Assembly (NCBI RefSeq): GCF_001423405.1
Contig: NZ_LMNS01000036.1
Location: 186,001 to 250,000, forward strand
Source of the DNA: Methylobacterium sp. Leaf123
GTDB lineage: Bacteria > Pseudomonadota > Alphaproteobacteria > Rhizobiales > Beijerinckiaceae
Length of the DNA: 64,000 bases
Direction: 5' to 3'
Part shown: in pieces, positions 55,754 to 64,000 of the stretch
Layout of the letters: the number at the start of each line of letters is the position of its first letter
Numbering within the stretch: the first letter of the stretch is position 1
Notes under the pieces: model-generated
Seen by the model: the letters and a program-made list of their open reading frames with translations, nothing else
Told to the model about the DNA's origin: nothing
Databases searched by the model: none
Program-made: the position numbers and the translations under genes

Positions 55754-58309
55754 ATGGCGTCGCGTGCACGCAGATTTTCACAGGGCCGGATGGCGGGGAT
55801 CGCGCTGGCCGGCGTGTCGGTCGCGGTGATGGTTCAGGCGGCCGCGCAGGCCGGCGAGGCGCGGCGCCCGCGCAGCCCCACGATCCTGGCGGAGGCCCCG
55901 GTGGGGGGCGCCCCCGTCCGGCTCGCCATCCCGAAAGGCTCGCTGGAGGCCGGCCTCGTCGCCTTCACCGAGCAGGCCGGGGTCAAGCTGGTCTACCCGA
56001 CCGAGCTGACGGCGCGGCTCGAGACACGGGGCCTCGCGGGCGCGTTCGCCCCGCTCGACGCGCTGACCCAGCTCCTGGACGGCACCGGCCTCACCTATCG
56101 CGCGGCCGGCGCCTCGACCCTCACCCTGGTCAACCCGCGCTACGTCCAGCTCGGCGCCGAGCCCGCCAGCGCGGTGACGCTCGACGAGCTGCATGTCCAG
56201 GGGCAGGCTCAAGCGCGGGGCCGTGCCACGGTCGCCGGCCTGCCGCCGCCCACCGGGACGGTCGGGCAGCCGCCCGTGCCCTATGCCGGCGGTCAGGTCG
56301 GCTCGGGCGCCCGTGTCGGCATGCTCGGCAACCGCAACGTCCTGACGACGCCCTTCAACGTGACGGGTTACACGCAGAAGCTGATCGCGGATCAGCAGGC
56401 GCGCTCACTCTCCGACGTCGTGCTGAACAACCCGTCGGTGCGCAACGACGCGCCGCCCTACAGCGAGCGCGATTCCTACTTCATTCGCGGCTACTCGGTC
56501 ACCAACCTCGACACCGCCTTCGACGGGCTGTTCTATCTCGCCAACCCGCGCCGCAGCTTCACGGAGGGGCTTGAGCGCGTCGAGGTGCTGCTGGGCCCGA
56601 CGGCGCTCCTGAGCGGCGGCACCGGCCGCGTCGGCGGCACGATCAACCTCATCCCGAAGCGCGCCTACGACGAGCCGTTCGCGCGGCTGACCACGACCTA
56701 TATCAGCGACGCGCAGATCTGGACGCATGCCGACCTCAGTCGCCGCTTCGGCGAGTCCAAGGAATGGGGCGTGCGCTTCAACGGCGCCTACCGCAACGGC
56801 GCCACGCCGCTCGACAAGAACGAGATCGAGGTGGGCGTGGCGGCGCTGGGCCTCGACTATCGCGGCGACCGCTTCCGCGCCTCGCTCGACATGACCCACT
56901 CGACGCAGAACGTCACGGCGCCGACCTCGCTGTTCAACGCGGTCGCGCCGGGCATTCCGATTCCCCGCGCGCCGAACAACCGGATCAACACCGCGAACCC
57001 CTTCGAATACAACGACAGCCGCTACGGCATGATCGCCGGCCGGGCCGAGTACGACGTCCTGCCTGAGACGACGGTGTACATCGCCGGTGGTGCCAGCCGC
57101 TACAACGAGGACTTCCTGACCTCGTCCTACCGGGTGACGAGCCCGATCGGGTTGGCGACCAACACGCTCGCCGTTCAGCCCCAGGAAATTCAGGGTCTGA
57201 CCGGCGAAGTGGGGCTGCGCACGCGCTTCCAAACCGGCTTCATCGATCATCAGGTGAACATCGCCGCCGTCTCGGCGAACAACAAGAACTTCCGCGGCGG
57301 CTTCATCCCGCCGACGCTGCCCACCTATACGATCAACATCTACAATCCGATCGATCTGCCCTCCGGGTCCGTTCCCACGATCGGCCTTCCCCGCTCGGCC
57401 TCGCAGCCCCTCTTCGCGCAGCTCTCCGCGCGCAGCGTGGCGGTGGCCGACACCCTGTCGTTCTTCGGCGACGACCGCTTCCTGCTGACCCTCGGCGGCC
57501 GCTACCAGGAGATCGACCAGCAGAGCTTTGCCACCCGGCCGGGGCCGACGCAGGGGCAGGTGACCGCGAACTATCAGGAGGGACGGTTCAGCCCGGCCAT
57601 CACCATGGTGATCCGGCCGTTCGAGAACCTCTCGTTCTACGGAAACTACATCGAGGCGCTCGAAGTCGGGCCGACCGCGCCGACCCTGGCGGTCAATGGC
57701 GGCGAAATCTTCGCCCCCACCGTCAACCGGCAGAAGGAGATCGGCGCCAAGTACGATTTCGGCACCTTCGCGCTCACCACCTCGCTGTTCGAAATCGAGC
57801 AGCCGAATGGCTTCACCGATCCAGCCACGAACCGCTTCTCCGTCAGCGGCCTTCAGCGCAACCGCGGTATCGAGTTCAACGTGTTCGGCGAGCCGATTCC
57901 GGGCGTGCGGCTGGTCGGTGGCGTCACCTTGATCGATGCGAAACTGGTCAGCACGGCCGGAGGACAGTTCGACGGCCGGGCCGCCCCCGGCGTGCCCGAC
58001 ACGGCGTTCAACCTCTACGGCGAATACGACCTGCCGCCGTGGCTCGCGCCGGGCCTGACCCTGACGGGACGCGCGATCTACACCAGCGGCATGTTCTACA
58101 ATCAGGCCAACACCCAGTCGGTCCCGGACTGGACCCGCTTCGATGCCGGCCTGCGTTACACGACCGAGGGCGTGAACGGGAAACCCGTCGTGATCCGCGC
58201 TGTTGTCGAGAACCTGCTCGACGACTCGTACTGGGCGTCCGCGGCCCGCGGCTTCCTCGCCGTCGGCGCACCGCGCACCTTTATCGTATCCGCCTCGGTC
58301 GATTTCTGA
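55754..58309 (+). CDS. TonB-dependent metallophore receptor with signalling (STN) domain
   Basis: This ~851-residue outer-membrane protein has a signal peptide (MAGIALAGVSVAVMVQAAAQAGEA), an STN signalling domain (VRLAIPKGSLEAGLVAFTEQAGVKLVYP...LLDGTGLTYR), a plug (TPFNVTGYTQKLIADQQARSLSDVVLNNPSVR, RVEVLLGPTALLSGGTGRVGG) and a 22-strand barrel ending in FIVSASVDF with C-terminal Phe. The STN domain marks it as a transducer that signals through FecR to FecI. It should bind the product of the neighbouring NIS pathway. The ATG at 55754 is preferred over 55718 because of promoter spacing. A terminator follows. Confidence 0.94.
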   Translation: MASRARRFSQGRMAGIALAGVSVAVMVQAAAQAGEARRPRSPTILAEAPVGGAPVRLAIPKGSLEAGLVAFTEQAGVKLVYPTELTARLETRGLAGAFAPLDALTQLLDGTGLTYRAAGASTLTLVNPRYVQLGAEPASAVTLDELHVQGQAQARGRATVAGLPPPTGTVGQPPVPYAGGQVGSGARVGMLGNRNVLTTPFNVTGYTQKLIADQQARSLSDVVLNNPSVRNDAPPYSERDSYFIRGYSVTNLDTAFDGLFYLANPRRSFTEGLERVEVLLGPTALLSGGTGRVGGTINLIPKRAYDEPFARLTTTYISDAQIWTHADLSRRFGESKEWGVRFNGAYRNGATPLDKNEIEVGVAALGLDYRGDRFRASLDMTHSTQNVTAPTSLFNAVAPGIPIPRAPNNRINTANPFEYNDSRYGMIAGRAEYDVLPETTVYIAGGASRYNEDFLTSSYRVTSPIGLATNTLAVQPQEIQGLTGEVGLRTRFQTGFIDHQVNIAAVSANNKNFRGGFIPPTLPTYTINIYNPIDLPSGSVPTIGLPRSASQPLFAQLSARSVAVADTLSFFGDDRFLLTLGGRYQEIDQQSFATRPGPTQGQVTANYQEGRFSPAITMVIRPFENLSFYGNYIEALEVGPTAPTLAVNGGEIFAPTVNRQKEIGAKYDFGTFALTTSLFEIEQPNGFTDPATNRFSVSGLQRNRGIEFNVFGEPIPGVRLVGGVTLIDAKLVSTAGGQFDGRAAPGVPDTAFNLYGEYDLPPWLAPGLTLTGRAIYTSGMFYNQANTQSVPDWTRFDAGLRYTTEGVNGKPVVIRAVVENLLDDSYWASAARGFLAVGAPRTFIVSASVDF

Positions 58310-58379
58310 GACGCTGACGCGTCACTCCTTGCTGCGCCCTGCCCCGTCATCGCGGCAGGGTCAGGGGTATACATGCCCG

Positions 58380-58422
58380 GCCCGTCGATTGCCCCGCGAT
58401 AGGGGGCAGTCGGCGGGCTTTT
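58380..58422 (+). terminator. Intrinsic terminator after the TonB receptor gene
   Basis: GCCCGTCGATTGCCCC pairs with GGGGCAGTCGGCGGGC through a 16-bp stem (two G-U pairs) with a seven-base loop, followed by TTTTCTTG. It separates the receptor gene from the ABC transporter genes. Confidence 0.85.
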
Positions 58423-58424
58423 CT

Positions 58425-58614
58425 TGTTGGCCCGCACGTCTCGCCTGCGATCTGCCGCTGAAACGGGCAAGCCTCCGCGGTGAGCGGCCGGCCGTCCCCT
58501 CAGCGCTTCCACCGCCAAGCTGACCGGTCTGTGTTTTTTGTGGCTTCTGGCACGGGTCCTGCAATGTGGTTTTTGACCACTTTGATGGATGCGTGGACGC
58601 TCGGGAGCCTCAGT
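58425..58614. other. Leader region of the ABC importer operon
   Basis: The 190 bases after the terminator must carry the importer promoter. A small inverted repeat GTGGT-TTTTG-ACCAC is seen at about 58566-58580. An in-frame upstream ATG at 58480 exists, but the sequence lacks signal or domain character. No copy of the fecR/receptor box is present. Confidence 0.4.
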
Positions 58615-60186
58615 ATGGCCGGTACGATGGACCGTAGACGGTTTCTTCAGGCGAGCGCCGCCGCTGTGGGTTTTGCCCAGATCAATCCCGACTTCCTGAT
58701 CTCCTCCGCCGTCGCGCAGGCCGGCAAGCCTGTGGTCTTCCTCTCGGCCGAGAACATCACCGGCAACTGGGATCCGACCGCCCACACCACGCTCTCGCAG
58801 AAGAACATCGAGGGCTTCGTGATGGGCTTTTTGACCCGCACGCCGATGACCCTCGATGACCCCGGCAAGGTCGTCTACGAACTCGCCACCGACATCCGGT
58901 TGCTCGATCCGCACCGCCTGCAGATCAAGCTGCGCAAGGGCGTGCTGTTTCACGACGGCAAGCCGTTCGGGCCCGAGGATGTGAAGGCGACCTTCGAGTA
59001 CGGCGCGGGCAAGGACCGGCCGGCGCAGTGGTATCCCGGCCCGACCGAGACGCTGACGATCACCACGCCCGACGACGAGACCGTGATCGTCGACACGGCG
59101 AAGGGCGGCTATCCCGCCCACCTCTTCATCTTCCTCGCCTCGTTCCTCCCGATCCTCTCGGCCAAGGATGTGGCCGAGGGGCCGGGCGGCGCCCTCACCC
59201 GGCGCCTGAACGGCACGGGCCCGTTCCGCTTCGTCGAGCAGCGCGGCAACGACACCGTGCTCAAGGCCCATGACGGCTATTTCCGCGGCAAGCCCGGCAT
59301 TCCCGGCATCAACTTCACCTTCACCGGCGACTCGACCACGCGGATGCTGTCGCTGATGAACGGTCAGGCCTCGATCGTCGAGCGGCTCGAACCCGAGCAG
59401 GTCGAGACCGTGAAGAACAACCCGAAGATCGCGGTCAACGAGGTCGTCTCGGTCGAGAACAAGTATCTCTGGTTCCGCTGCTCCAAGCCGCCCTTCAACG
59501 ATGTGCGGCTGCGCATGGCCGCCTGCCACGCCATCGACCGGGCGATGCTGTTGGAGATCCTGGGCGCGGCGGGCCATGCCTGCGCGAACTTCATCTCGCC
59601 GGTGAAGTTCGGCTACGTCGATCTGAAGAGCTACCCGGCCTACGACCCCGCCAAGGCCCAGGCGCTGCTGGCCGAGGCGGGCTTCCCCGGGGGCAAGGGG
59701 CTGCCGCCGCTCGAATACATCACCTCGGTCGGGTTCTACCCGAAGACCAAGGAATACGGCGAGGTCATCACCGCGATGCTCAACGAGCAGGGCTTTCCGG
59801 TGAGCCTCACGGTGTTGGAGCCCGCGGCCTGGAACGAGCGGCTCTATCACCGCCCCGGCGGCGGGCCCGGCCACATGGTCGATTGCGGCTGGTCCACCGC
59901 CTCGCCCGAGCCGGATCTGGTGCTGCGCACCCATTTCCACTCCTCCTCGCACCGCATCACCGGCATCGAGGATTCGGAGATCGATGCGAGCCTCGACAAA
60001 GAGCGCGCGGCGCCGACGCTGGAGGCGCGCAAGGCCATCCTCCAGAACGAGACCATGCCGCTGCTCGCTGCCAAGATGCCGGCCCTGTCGCTGTTCACCT
60101 CGGTGATGATCCACGCGATGCAGCGGGAGCTGAAGGGCCTCTATATCTACCCCGACGGCTCCATCGACGCCTCGAAGACGGCCTGA
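58615..60186 (+). CDS. ABC importer substrate-binding protein (SBP_bac_5), Tat-exported
   Basis: This 523-residue family-5 (dipeptide/nickel type) binding protein starts MAGTMDRRRFLQASAAAVGF, a twin-arginine signal. The body has typical segments: LATDIRLLDPHRLQIKLRKGVLFHDGKPFGPEDVKATFEYG, TGPFRFVEQRGNDTVL and the late lobe with EITTPALLAE-like PAYDPAKAQALLAEAGFPGG. It delivers a solute to the permeases encoded downstream. GGGAG lies eight bases before the ATG. Family 5 proteins bind oligopeptides, nickel-chelator complexes and also metallophores, so import of the local metallophore or a breakdown product is possible but unproven. Confidence 0.9.
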   Translation: MAGTMDRRRFLQASAAAVGFAQINPDFLISSAVAQAGKPVVFLSAENITGNWDPTAHTTLSQKNIEGFVMGFLTRTPMTLDDPGKVVYELATDIRLLDPHRLQIKLRKGVLFHDGKPFGPEDVKATFEYGAGKDRPAQWYPGPTETLTITTPDDETVIVDTAKGGYPAHLFIFLASFLPILSAKDVAEGPGGALTRRLNGTGPFRFVEQRGNDTVLKAHDGYFRGKPGIPGINFTFTGDSTTRMLSLMNGQASIVERLEPEQVETVKNNPKIAVNEVVSVENKYLWFRCSKPPFNDVRLRMAACHAIDRAMLLEILGAAGHACANFISPVKFGYVDLKSYPAYDPAKAQALLAEAGFPGGKGLPPLEYITSVGFYPKTKEYGEVITAMLNEQGFPVSLTVLEPAAWNERLYHRPGGGPGHMVDCGWSTASPEPDLVLRTHFHSSSHRITGIEDSEIDASLDKERAAPTLEARKAILQNETMPLLAAKMPALSLFTSVMIHAMQRELKGLYIYPDGSIDASKTA

Positions 60187-60276
60187 CCGAACTGTCCGTG
60201 CCCGGCGCGTGACCCGGCCCGCCCCTATGGCGGCCGGGCCCGCCCCGCCGATTCCGTCACCGGACCCGATGCCTCG

Positions 60277-61257
60277 ATGTTCGTTCTCAGTTTCCTCGCC
60301 CGGCGCCTCGCGCAGGGGGCGATCATCATCTTCCTCGTCTCGCTGCTGATCTTCACTCTGTTGCGGGTGATGTCGGGCAACCCCGTGCGCCAGATGGTGG
60401 GCGGGATGGCGCCCGATTCCCTGGTGGAGCAGATCGCCACCACGATGGGCCTGCGCGATCCGATCCTCGTGCAGTTCCGCCGCTACGCGGCAGGGGTGGT
60501 CCAGGGTGATCTCGGCCGCAGCTTCATGCGCCCGGCCAACGGCGCGGCGACGGGGGGCGCGAACTTCGACGACATGACCCGCGGCGAGCGGGCCGCGGTC
60601 GGCGATCTCATCCTCGACACCCTGCCGATGACCCTGCAGCTCGCCGCCCTGGCGCTCGCCATCGCCCTGGTCTTCTCGGCCCTGCTCGGGATCGCGGCGG
60701 GCTTGCGCCCCGGCGGGTTCTTCGACCGGCTCGCCTTCGCGGTCTCCTCGGTCTTCATCTCGATCCCGAATTTCTGGCTTGGCATCGTGCTCGCCCTGCT
60801 CCTGTCGGTGAAGCTCGGCTGGCTGCCGGCGATCGGCTATGGCGGCTTCGCCTACACGGTGCTGCCGGCCCTGGTGCTCGCCGTCGAGCTGTCGCCGGTG
60901 CTGATCCGGACGCTGTCGAGCGCGGTGGCGGCGCAGATGGGCGAGTCTTACGTCGCCGTCGGCCATGTCCGCGGCCTGTCGCGCCCGCGCATCGTCGCCG
61001 CGCATGCACTGCGCAACGCCTCGGTGCCGCTCCTCAACCTGCTCGGCGTGCAGTTCTCTTCGCTGCTCGGGGGCGTGATCATCGTCGAATACATCTTCGA
61101 CTATCCCGGCCTCGGGCTGCTCACGATCAACGCCGTGCTCCAGCGCGACTTCCCGCTGATCCAGGGCATCGCGATCGTCACCAGCGCGATCTTCGTCCTC
61201 ATCAACATCCTCGTCGATCTCGCGGCGACCACTATCGATCCGAGGCTCGAATATTGA
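60277..61257 (+). CDS. ABC importer permease (DppB type)
   Basis: This 326-residue permease has an N-terminal helix (FLARRLAQGAIIIFLVSLLIFTLLRVM), the family segment GLRDPILVQFRRYAAGVVQGDLGRS and the cytoplasmic EAA-like loop SYVAVGHVRGLSRPRIVAAHALRNASVPLL, which docks on the ATPase. About six helices are visible. It overlaps the next permease gene by four bases (ATGA). The gap from the binding-protein gene is 90 bases. An insert around 90-110 (ANGAATGGANFDDMTRGER) is Gly/Asn-rich and unusual. Confidence 0.93.
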   Translation: MFVLSFLARRLAQGAIIIFLVSLLIFTLLRVMSGNPVRQMVGGMAPDSLVEQIATTMGLRDPILVQFRRYAAGVVQGDLGRSFMRPANGAATGGANFDDMTRGERAAVGDLILDTLPMTLQLAALALAIALVFSALLGIAAGLRPGGFFDRLAFAVSSVFISIPNFWLGIVLALLLSVKLGWLPAIGYGGFAYTVLPALVLAVELSPVLIRTLSSAVAAQMGESYVAVGHVRGLSRPRIVAAHALRNASVPLLNLLGVQFSSLLGGVIIVEYIFDYPGLGLLTINAVLQRDFPLIQGIAIVTSAIFVLINILVDLAATTIDPRLEY

Positions 61258-62180
61258 TGGATGCGGTGGACTCATCCTTGGCGCTCGTGCCGCCCCGCAT
61301 CGACGTCACGGCGTCGCGCTCCATCGGCCGGCGCATCCTCGGGCGCGCCGCCCGCTCCGGGGGTTTTCGCGTCGGCTTCGCCGTGCTCGCAGGGCTCGTG
61401 CTCGCCGCCGCGCTCTACCCGGAACTGAGCGGCATCGACCCGGCGATGCGCGACATCCGCGCCCGCCTGCTGCCGCCGCTGTTCCTTGGCGACAAGTGGA
61501 GCTGGGCCCACCCCCTCGGCACCGACCAGATCGGCCGCGACATGCTGGTGCGCTGCCTCGTGGGCCTGCGCTACTCGCTGCTGATCGGCGTGGCCTCGGT
61601 TACGGTGACCGTGGTCATCGGCTGCGCGCTGGGCACGGTCGCCGGCTATTTCGGCGGGCGCACCGACACGGTGATCATGCGGATCACCGACGCCCAGCTC
61701 TCGATCCCGATGATCATCCTGGCGATCGCCGTGCTCGGCGCCGACCGCCCGACGATTCCCGCGATCATCCTCGTGCTCGGCCTGTCGAACTGGCCGGTCT
61801 ATGCCCGCGTCATGCGCTCGGTGGTGATGGCCGAGCGCGGGCGTGAATATGTGCGGGCCGCGCAGGTCTCGGGCGCCACGCATCCGCGCATCATCCTCAC
61901 GTTGCTCGTGCCGTTGCTGGTGCCGCCGCTGCTCTTCACATCGGTGCTTGATGTCGCGCGGATGATGATCTTCGAATCGACGCTGGGCTTTCTCGGCCTC
62001 GGCGTGCAGCCGCCGACGCCGACCTTCGGCAGCATCATCGCGGACGGGCGCAAATACCTGCTCAACGCGTGGTGGATCGCCACCATGCCCGGCGTGTTCC
62101 TGTGCCTCACGCTCACCGGCATCAACCTGATCGGCGCCGCGTTCGAGCGCGCCCGCAACGCGATCCACGGGGGCGCCTGA
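61254..62180 (+). CDS. ABC importer permease (DppC type)
   Basis: This 308-residue permease has an N-terminal helix after a polar tail, the DppC-type segment WAHPLGTDQIGRDMLVRCLVGLRYSLLIGVASVTV and the EAA loop EYVRAAQVSGATHPRIILTLLVPLL. It pairs with the DppB-type protein. Its stop codon TGA overlaps the ATG of the ATPase gene. Order and overlaps show a single operon: binding protein, two permeases, double ATPase. Confidence 0.93.
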   Translation: MMDAVDSSLALVPPRIDVTASRSIGRRILGRAARSGGFRVGFAVLAGLVLAAALYPELSGIDPAMRDIRARLLPPLFLGDKWSWAHPLGTDQIGRDMLVRCLVGLRYSLLIGVASVTVTVVIGCALGTVAGYFGGRTDTVIMRITDAQLSIPMIILAIAVLGADRPTIPAIILVLGLSNWPVYARVMRSVVMAERGREYVRAAQVSGATHPRIILTLLVPLLVPPLLFTSVLDVARMMIFESTLGFLGLGVQPPTPTFGSIIADGRKYLLNAWWIATMPGVFLCLTLTGINLIGAAFERARNAIHGGA

Positions 62181-64000
62181 TGGACCCGGTGCTCTGCGTC
62201 CGCGATCTCTCCGTCGCCCTCACCCTTCCGGGGCGTGAGCGAACCATCCTCGATCGCATCAGCTTCGATGTCGCCCCGCGCGAGATCGTCGGCGTCGTCG
62301 GCGCTTCGGGCGCGGGCAAGACGGTGCTGTCGCGGGCCGTGGTCAACTGGATCGCGGCCCCGCTCGCCATCCGCTCCGGAGAGGTGCGCTTCCGCGGAAA
62401 AGATCTGCTGGTGCTGCCGCCGCGGGCGATGCGGTCCTTGCGCCGCGACATCGCCTATGTCGGCGCCGACCCGATGGGCGCCCTCGACCCGACCCTGCCG
62501 GTCGGGCGCCAGATCGTCGAGAAGCTGCGCGCCGTCATGCCCGAAGTGAGCCGCCGGGAGGCGCGAGAGCGCGTGATCGCCCTGCTCGATGCCGTGCGCA
62601 TCCCGTCCGCCACCGCGCGCTTCCACGATTACCCCTCGCAATTCTCCGGCGGGATGATGCAGCGCGCGCTCATCGTCGATGCCATGGTCTCGAATCCGGC
62701 TTTGCTGGTCGCCGACAACGTGACCCAGCCCCTCGACGTGACCGTGGCCGCCCAGGTGATCCGCCTGATGCGCGAACTCACCGAGCGTTTCGAGACCGCG
62801 ATCCTGTTCGTCTCCTCCTCGCTGCCCGTGGCCCGCGAGGCGGCGAGCCGCACCCTGGTGATCGATGCGGGGCGTCTGGTCGAGGAGCAGCCGACCGAGG
62901 CGCTGATCGCCGCCCCGCGCCACGCCTATACCCGCGATCTCGTCGCGCAGATCCCGGTGATCTGGGGCGAGCGCCCGCGCCTGCCCGCGATGCCGAAGGC
63001 CCCCGGCGCGCGGCCCGCGGAGGCCATCATCAGCCTGCGGGACGTGTCGCAGACCTACCGGGTGAAGCGGCGCGGGAGCTTTGCCGGCACGAGCGCGCTG
63101 CGGGCCGTCCGCAACGTCACCTTCGACATCGCCAAGGGCGACAGCTTCGCCGTGGTCGGCGAATCCGGCTGCGGCAAGTCCACCCTGATGCGGCTCCTGA
63201 GCCGCCTGGAACGCCCGAGTGGCGGCAGCGTGCTGTGCGAGGGCCGCGACATCGCCGGTCTGTCGGGGGCCGAACGCCTGGGCTTCCGCCGCAAGCTGCA
63301 ACTGGTGTTGCAGGATCCGTTCAACTCGCTGCCGCCGCGCACCGGCATCGGCGCCATGCTGGAAGCGCCCTTACGCATCCATGGCTGGCGCGACCCCAAA
63401 ACAATCCGCGAGCGGGTGCGCGCGGTGATGGACGATGTGGGCCTGGCGCCAGCGCTCTACGACGACCTGCCGCTCGGGCTCTCGGCCGGGCAGCGCCAGC
63501 GGATCAACGTCGCCCGCGCCATGGTGCTGGAGCCTCAGATCCTGCTCATGGACGAGACGCTCTCGGCCCTCGACCAGACCGAGCAGTTCAAGCTGCTGGC
63601 GCTCTTCGAGAAACTCCAGCGCGCGCACGGGCTGACCTACATCTACATCAGCCACGACCTCGCGATGGTGCGCAAAGCCTGTAATCGCATCGCGGTGATG
63701 TATCTCGGCGAGGTCGTGGAACTCGCCGACAACGAGCGCCTGTTCTTCGATCCCGGCCACCCCTACACCCGCGCCCTGCTCTCGGCGATGCCAGCCCTGG
63801 AGGCGCGACGCTACCGGCCGGAGGATTGCCTGATGGAGGGCGAGCCGCCGAGCCCGATCGACCTGCCGCAGGGCTGTGCCTTCCGCTCGCGCTGCCCGCA
63901 GGCGTTTGAGGCCTGCGCCACGCATTCCCCGTTCCTCACCGTGCGCGGCGCGCACGACTTCGCCGCCTGCCACCGCGTGCCCGGCGCCGGCGCCGCCCTG
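62180..64000 (+). CDS. Double ABC ATPase (DppD-DppF fusion), first site degenerate; runs off the right edge
   Basis: About 607 codons are visible without a stop. The first nucleotide-binding domain has Walker A GASGAGKT and signature QFSGGMMQR, but its Walker B region reads LLVADNVTQPLD, with Asn where the catalytic Glu is expected, and the switch-loop His is replaced (FVSSSLP instead of a SHD-type loop). The second domain is canonical: GESGCGKST, LSAGQRQR, LLMDETLSALD and YISHDLA. A C-terminal oligopeptide-type tail with cysteines (GCAFRSRCPQAFEAC) begins near the edge. The pump would therefore have one active and one degenerate site, as in several asymmetric ABC systems. Confidence 0.92.
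   Translation, partial: MDPVLCVRDLSVALTLPGRERTILDRISFDVAPREIVGVVGASGAGKTVLSRAVVNWIAAPLAIRSGEVRFRGKDLLVLPPRAMRSLRRDIAYVGADPMGALDPTLPVGRQIVEKLRAVMPEVSRREARERVIALLDAVRIPSATARFHDYPSQFSGGMMQRALIVDAMVSNPALLVADNVTQPLDVTVAAQVIRLMRELTERFETAILFVSSSLPVAREAASRTLVIDAGRLVEEQPTEALIAAPRHAYTRDLVAQIPVIWGERPRLPAMPKAPGARPAEAIISLRDVSQTYRVKRRGSFAGTSALRAVRNVTFDIAKGDSFAVVGESGCGKSTLMRLLSRLERPSGGSVLCEGRDIAGLSGAERLGFRRKLQLVLQDPFNSLPPRTGIGAMLEAPLRIHGWRDPKTIRERVRAVMDDVGLAPALYDDLPLGLSAGQRQRINVARAMVLEPQILLMDETLSALDQTEQFKLLALFEKLQRAHGLTYIYISHDLAMVRKACNRIAVMYLGEVVELADNERLFFDPGHPYTRALLSAMPALEARRYRPEDCLMEGEPPSPIDLPQGCAFRSRCPQAFEACATHSPFLTVRGAHDFAACHRVPGAGAAL

Noticed and set aside
58156..61275. 1,039-codon open frame on the minus strand
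   Set aside because: It lies antisense to the TonB receptor end, binding protein and permease genes. It is rich in His, Asp, Arg and Gln as expected of a GC-rich shadow frame and contains no domain.

Overview
The window is a roughly 68% GC alphaproteobacterial chromosome segment. It most resembles a pink facultative methylotroph (Methylorubrum/Methylobacterium). Support comes from a mesaconyl-CoA hydratase of the ethylmalonyl-CoA pathway, an intracellular polyhydroxyalkanoate depolymerase, a dispersed intergenic hairpin repeat of a kind I associate with this group, and a petrobactin-like metallophore locus with fused genes. As far as I recall, such a locus has been linked to the lanthanide metallophore methylolanthanin in Methylorubrum extorquens. 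No rRNA, phage, transposase or CRISPR array was seen.

Region 1 (1-8081) is a reactive-sulfur module. It holds CcdA plus a SoxS-like thioredoxin, an ArsR repressor with the two cysteines of BigR/SqrR persulfide sensors, a YeeE/YedE sulfur transporter, a DUF442-sulfide:quinone reductase fusion, a 1-Cys peroxiredoxin, an ETHE1-type persulfide dioxygenase, a second ArsR lacking the sensing cysteines, and a TauE/SafE exporter. AT-rich palindromes sit in both divergent promoter regions. A cyanide-insensitive-type cytochrome bd oxidase (cydAB plus a DUF2474 peptide, 8643-11271) follows and could accept electrons from the quinol made by sulfide oxidation.

Region 2 (11.3-30.5 kb) is a mixed accessory/envelope region: a secreted cysteine-rich peptide, an RND efflux pair, a ClC channel, a polyproline secreted peptide, an HdeA-like chaperone, an HtrA protease carrying a perfect 66-bp internal tandem duplication, a triple-PAS soluble chemoreceptor, a GAF-HTH protein, a YoaK-type membrane protein with a divergent LysR regulator, an alpha/beta hydrolase, a PHB-depolymerase-type esterase and a ribbon-helix-helix gene whose start lies in a 17-bp inverted repeat.

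Region 3 (30.5-45.3 kb) is mostly housekeeping: tRNA-Ala(CGC), YggT, mesaconyl-CoA hydratase, a TauE-family permease, a class II amidotransferase, a single-domain response regulator, S21, PhaZ, a glutathione transferase, an OmpR/EnvZ-type two-component pair, UbiK, a YbjN-like protein, ProC and a TetR regulator.

Region 4 (45.4-64 kb) is the most interesting. A tightly packed minus-strand operon encodes two NIS synthetase domains, an aryl-AMP ligase, an aryl carrier domain, an AsbE-like transferase and an AsbF-like dehydratase, followed by DUF2218 and GNAT genes. A FecI sigma factor, a FecR anti-sigma/sensor and a transducer-type TonB receptor are encoded divergently. fecR and the receptor gene share a promoter-like box at matching distance from their starts. 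A dipeptide-type ABC importer then runs off the right edge, and its double ATPase has one degenerate catalytic site. Together these genes look like synthesis, signalling and import of a catecholate/citrate-type metallophore.
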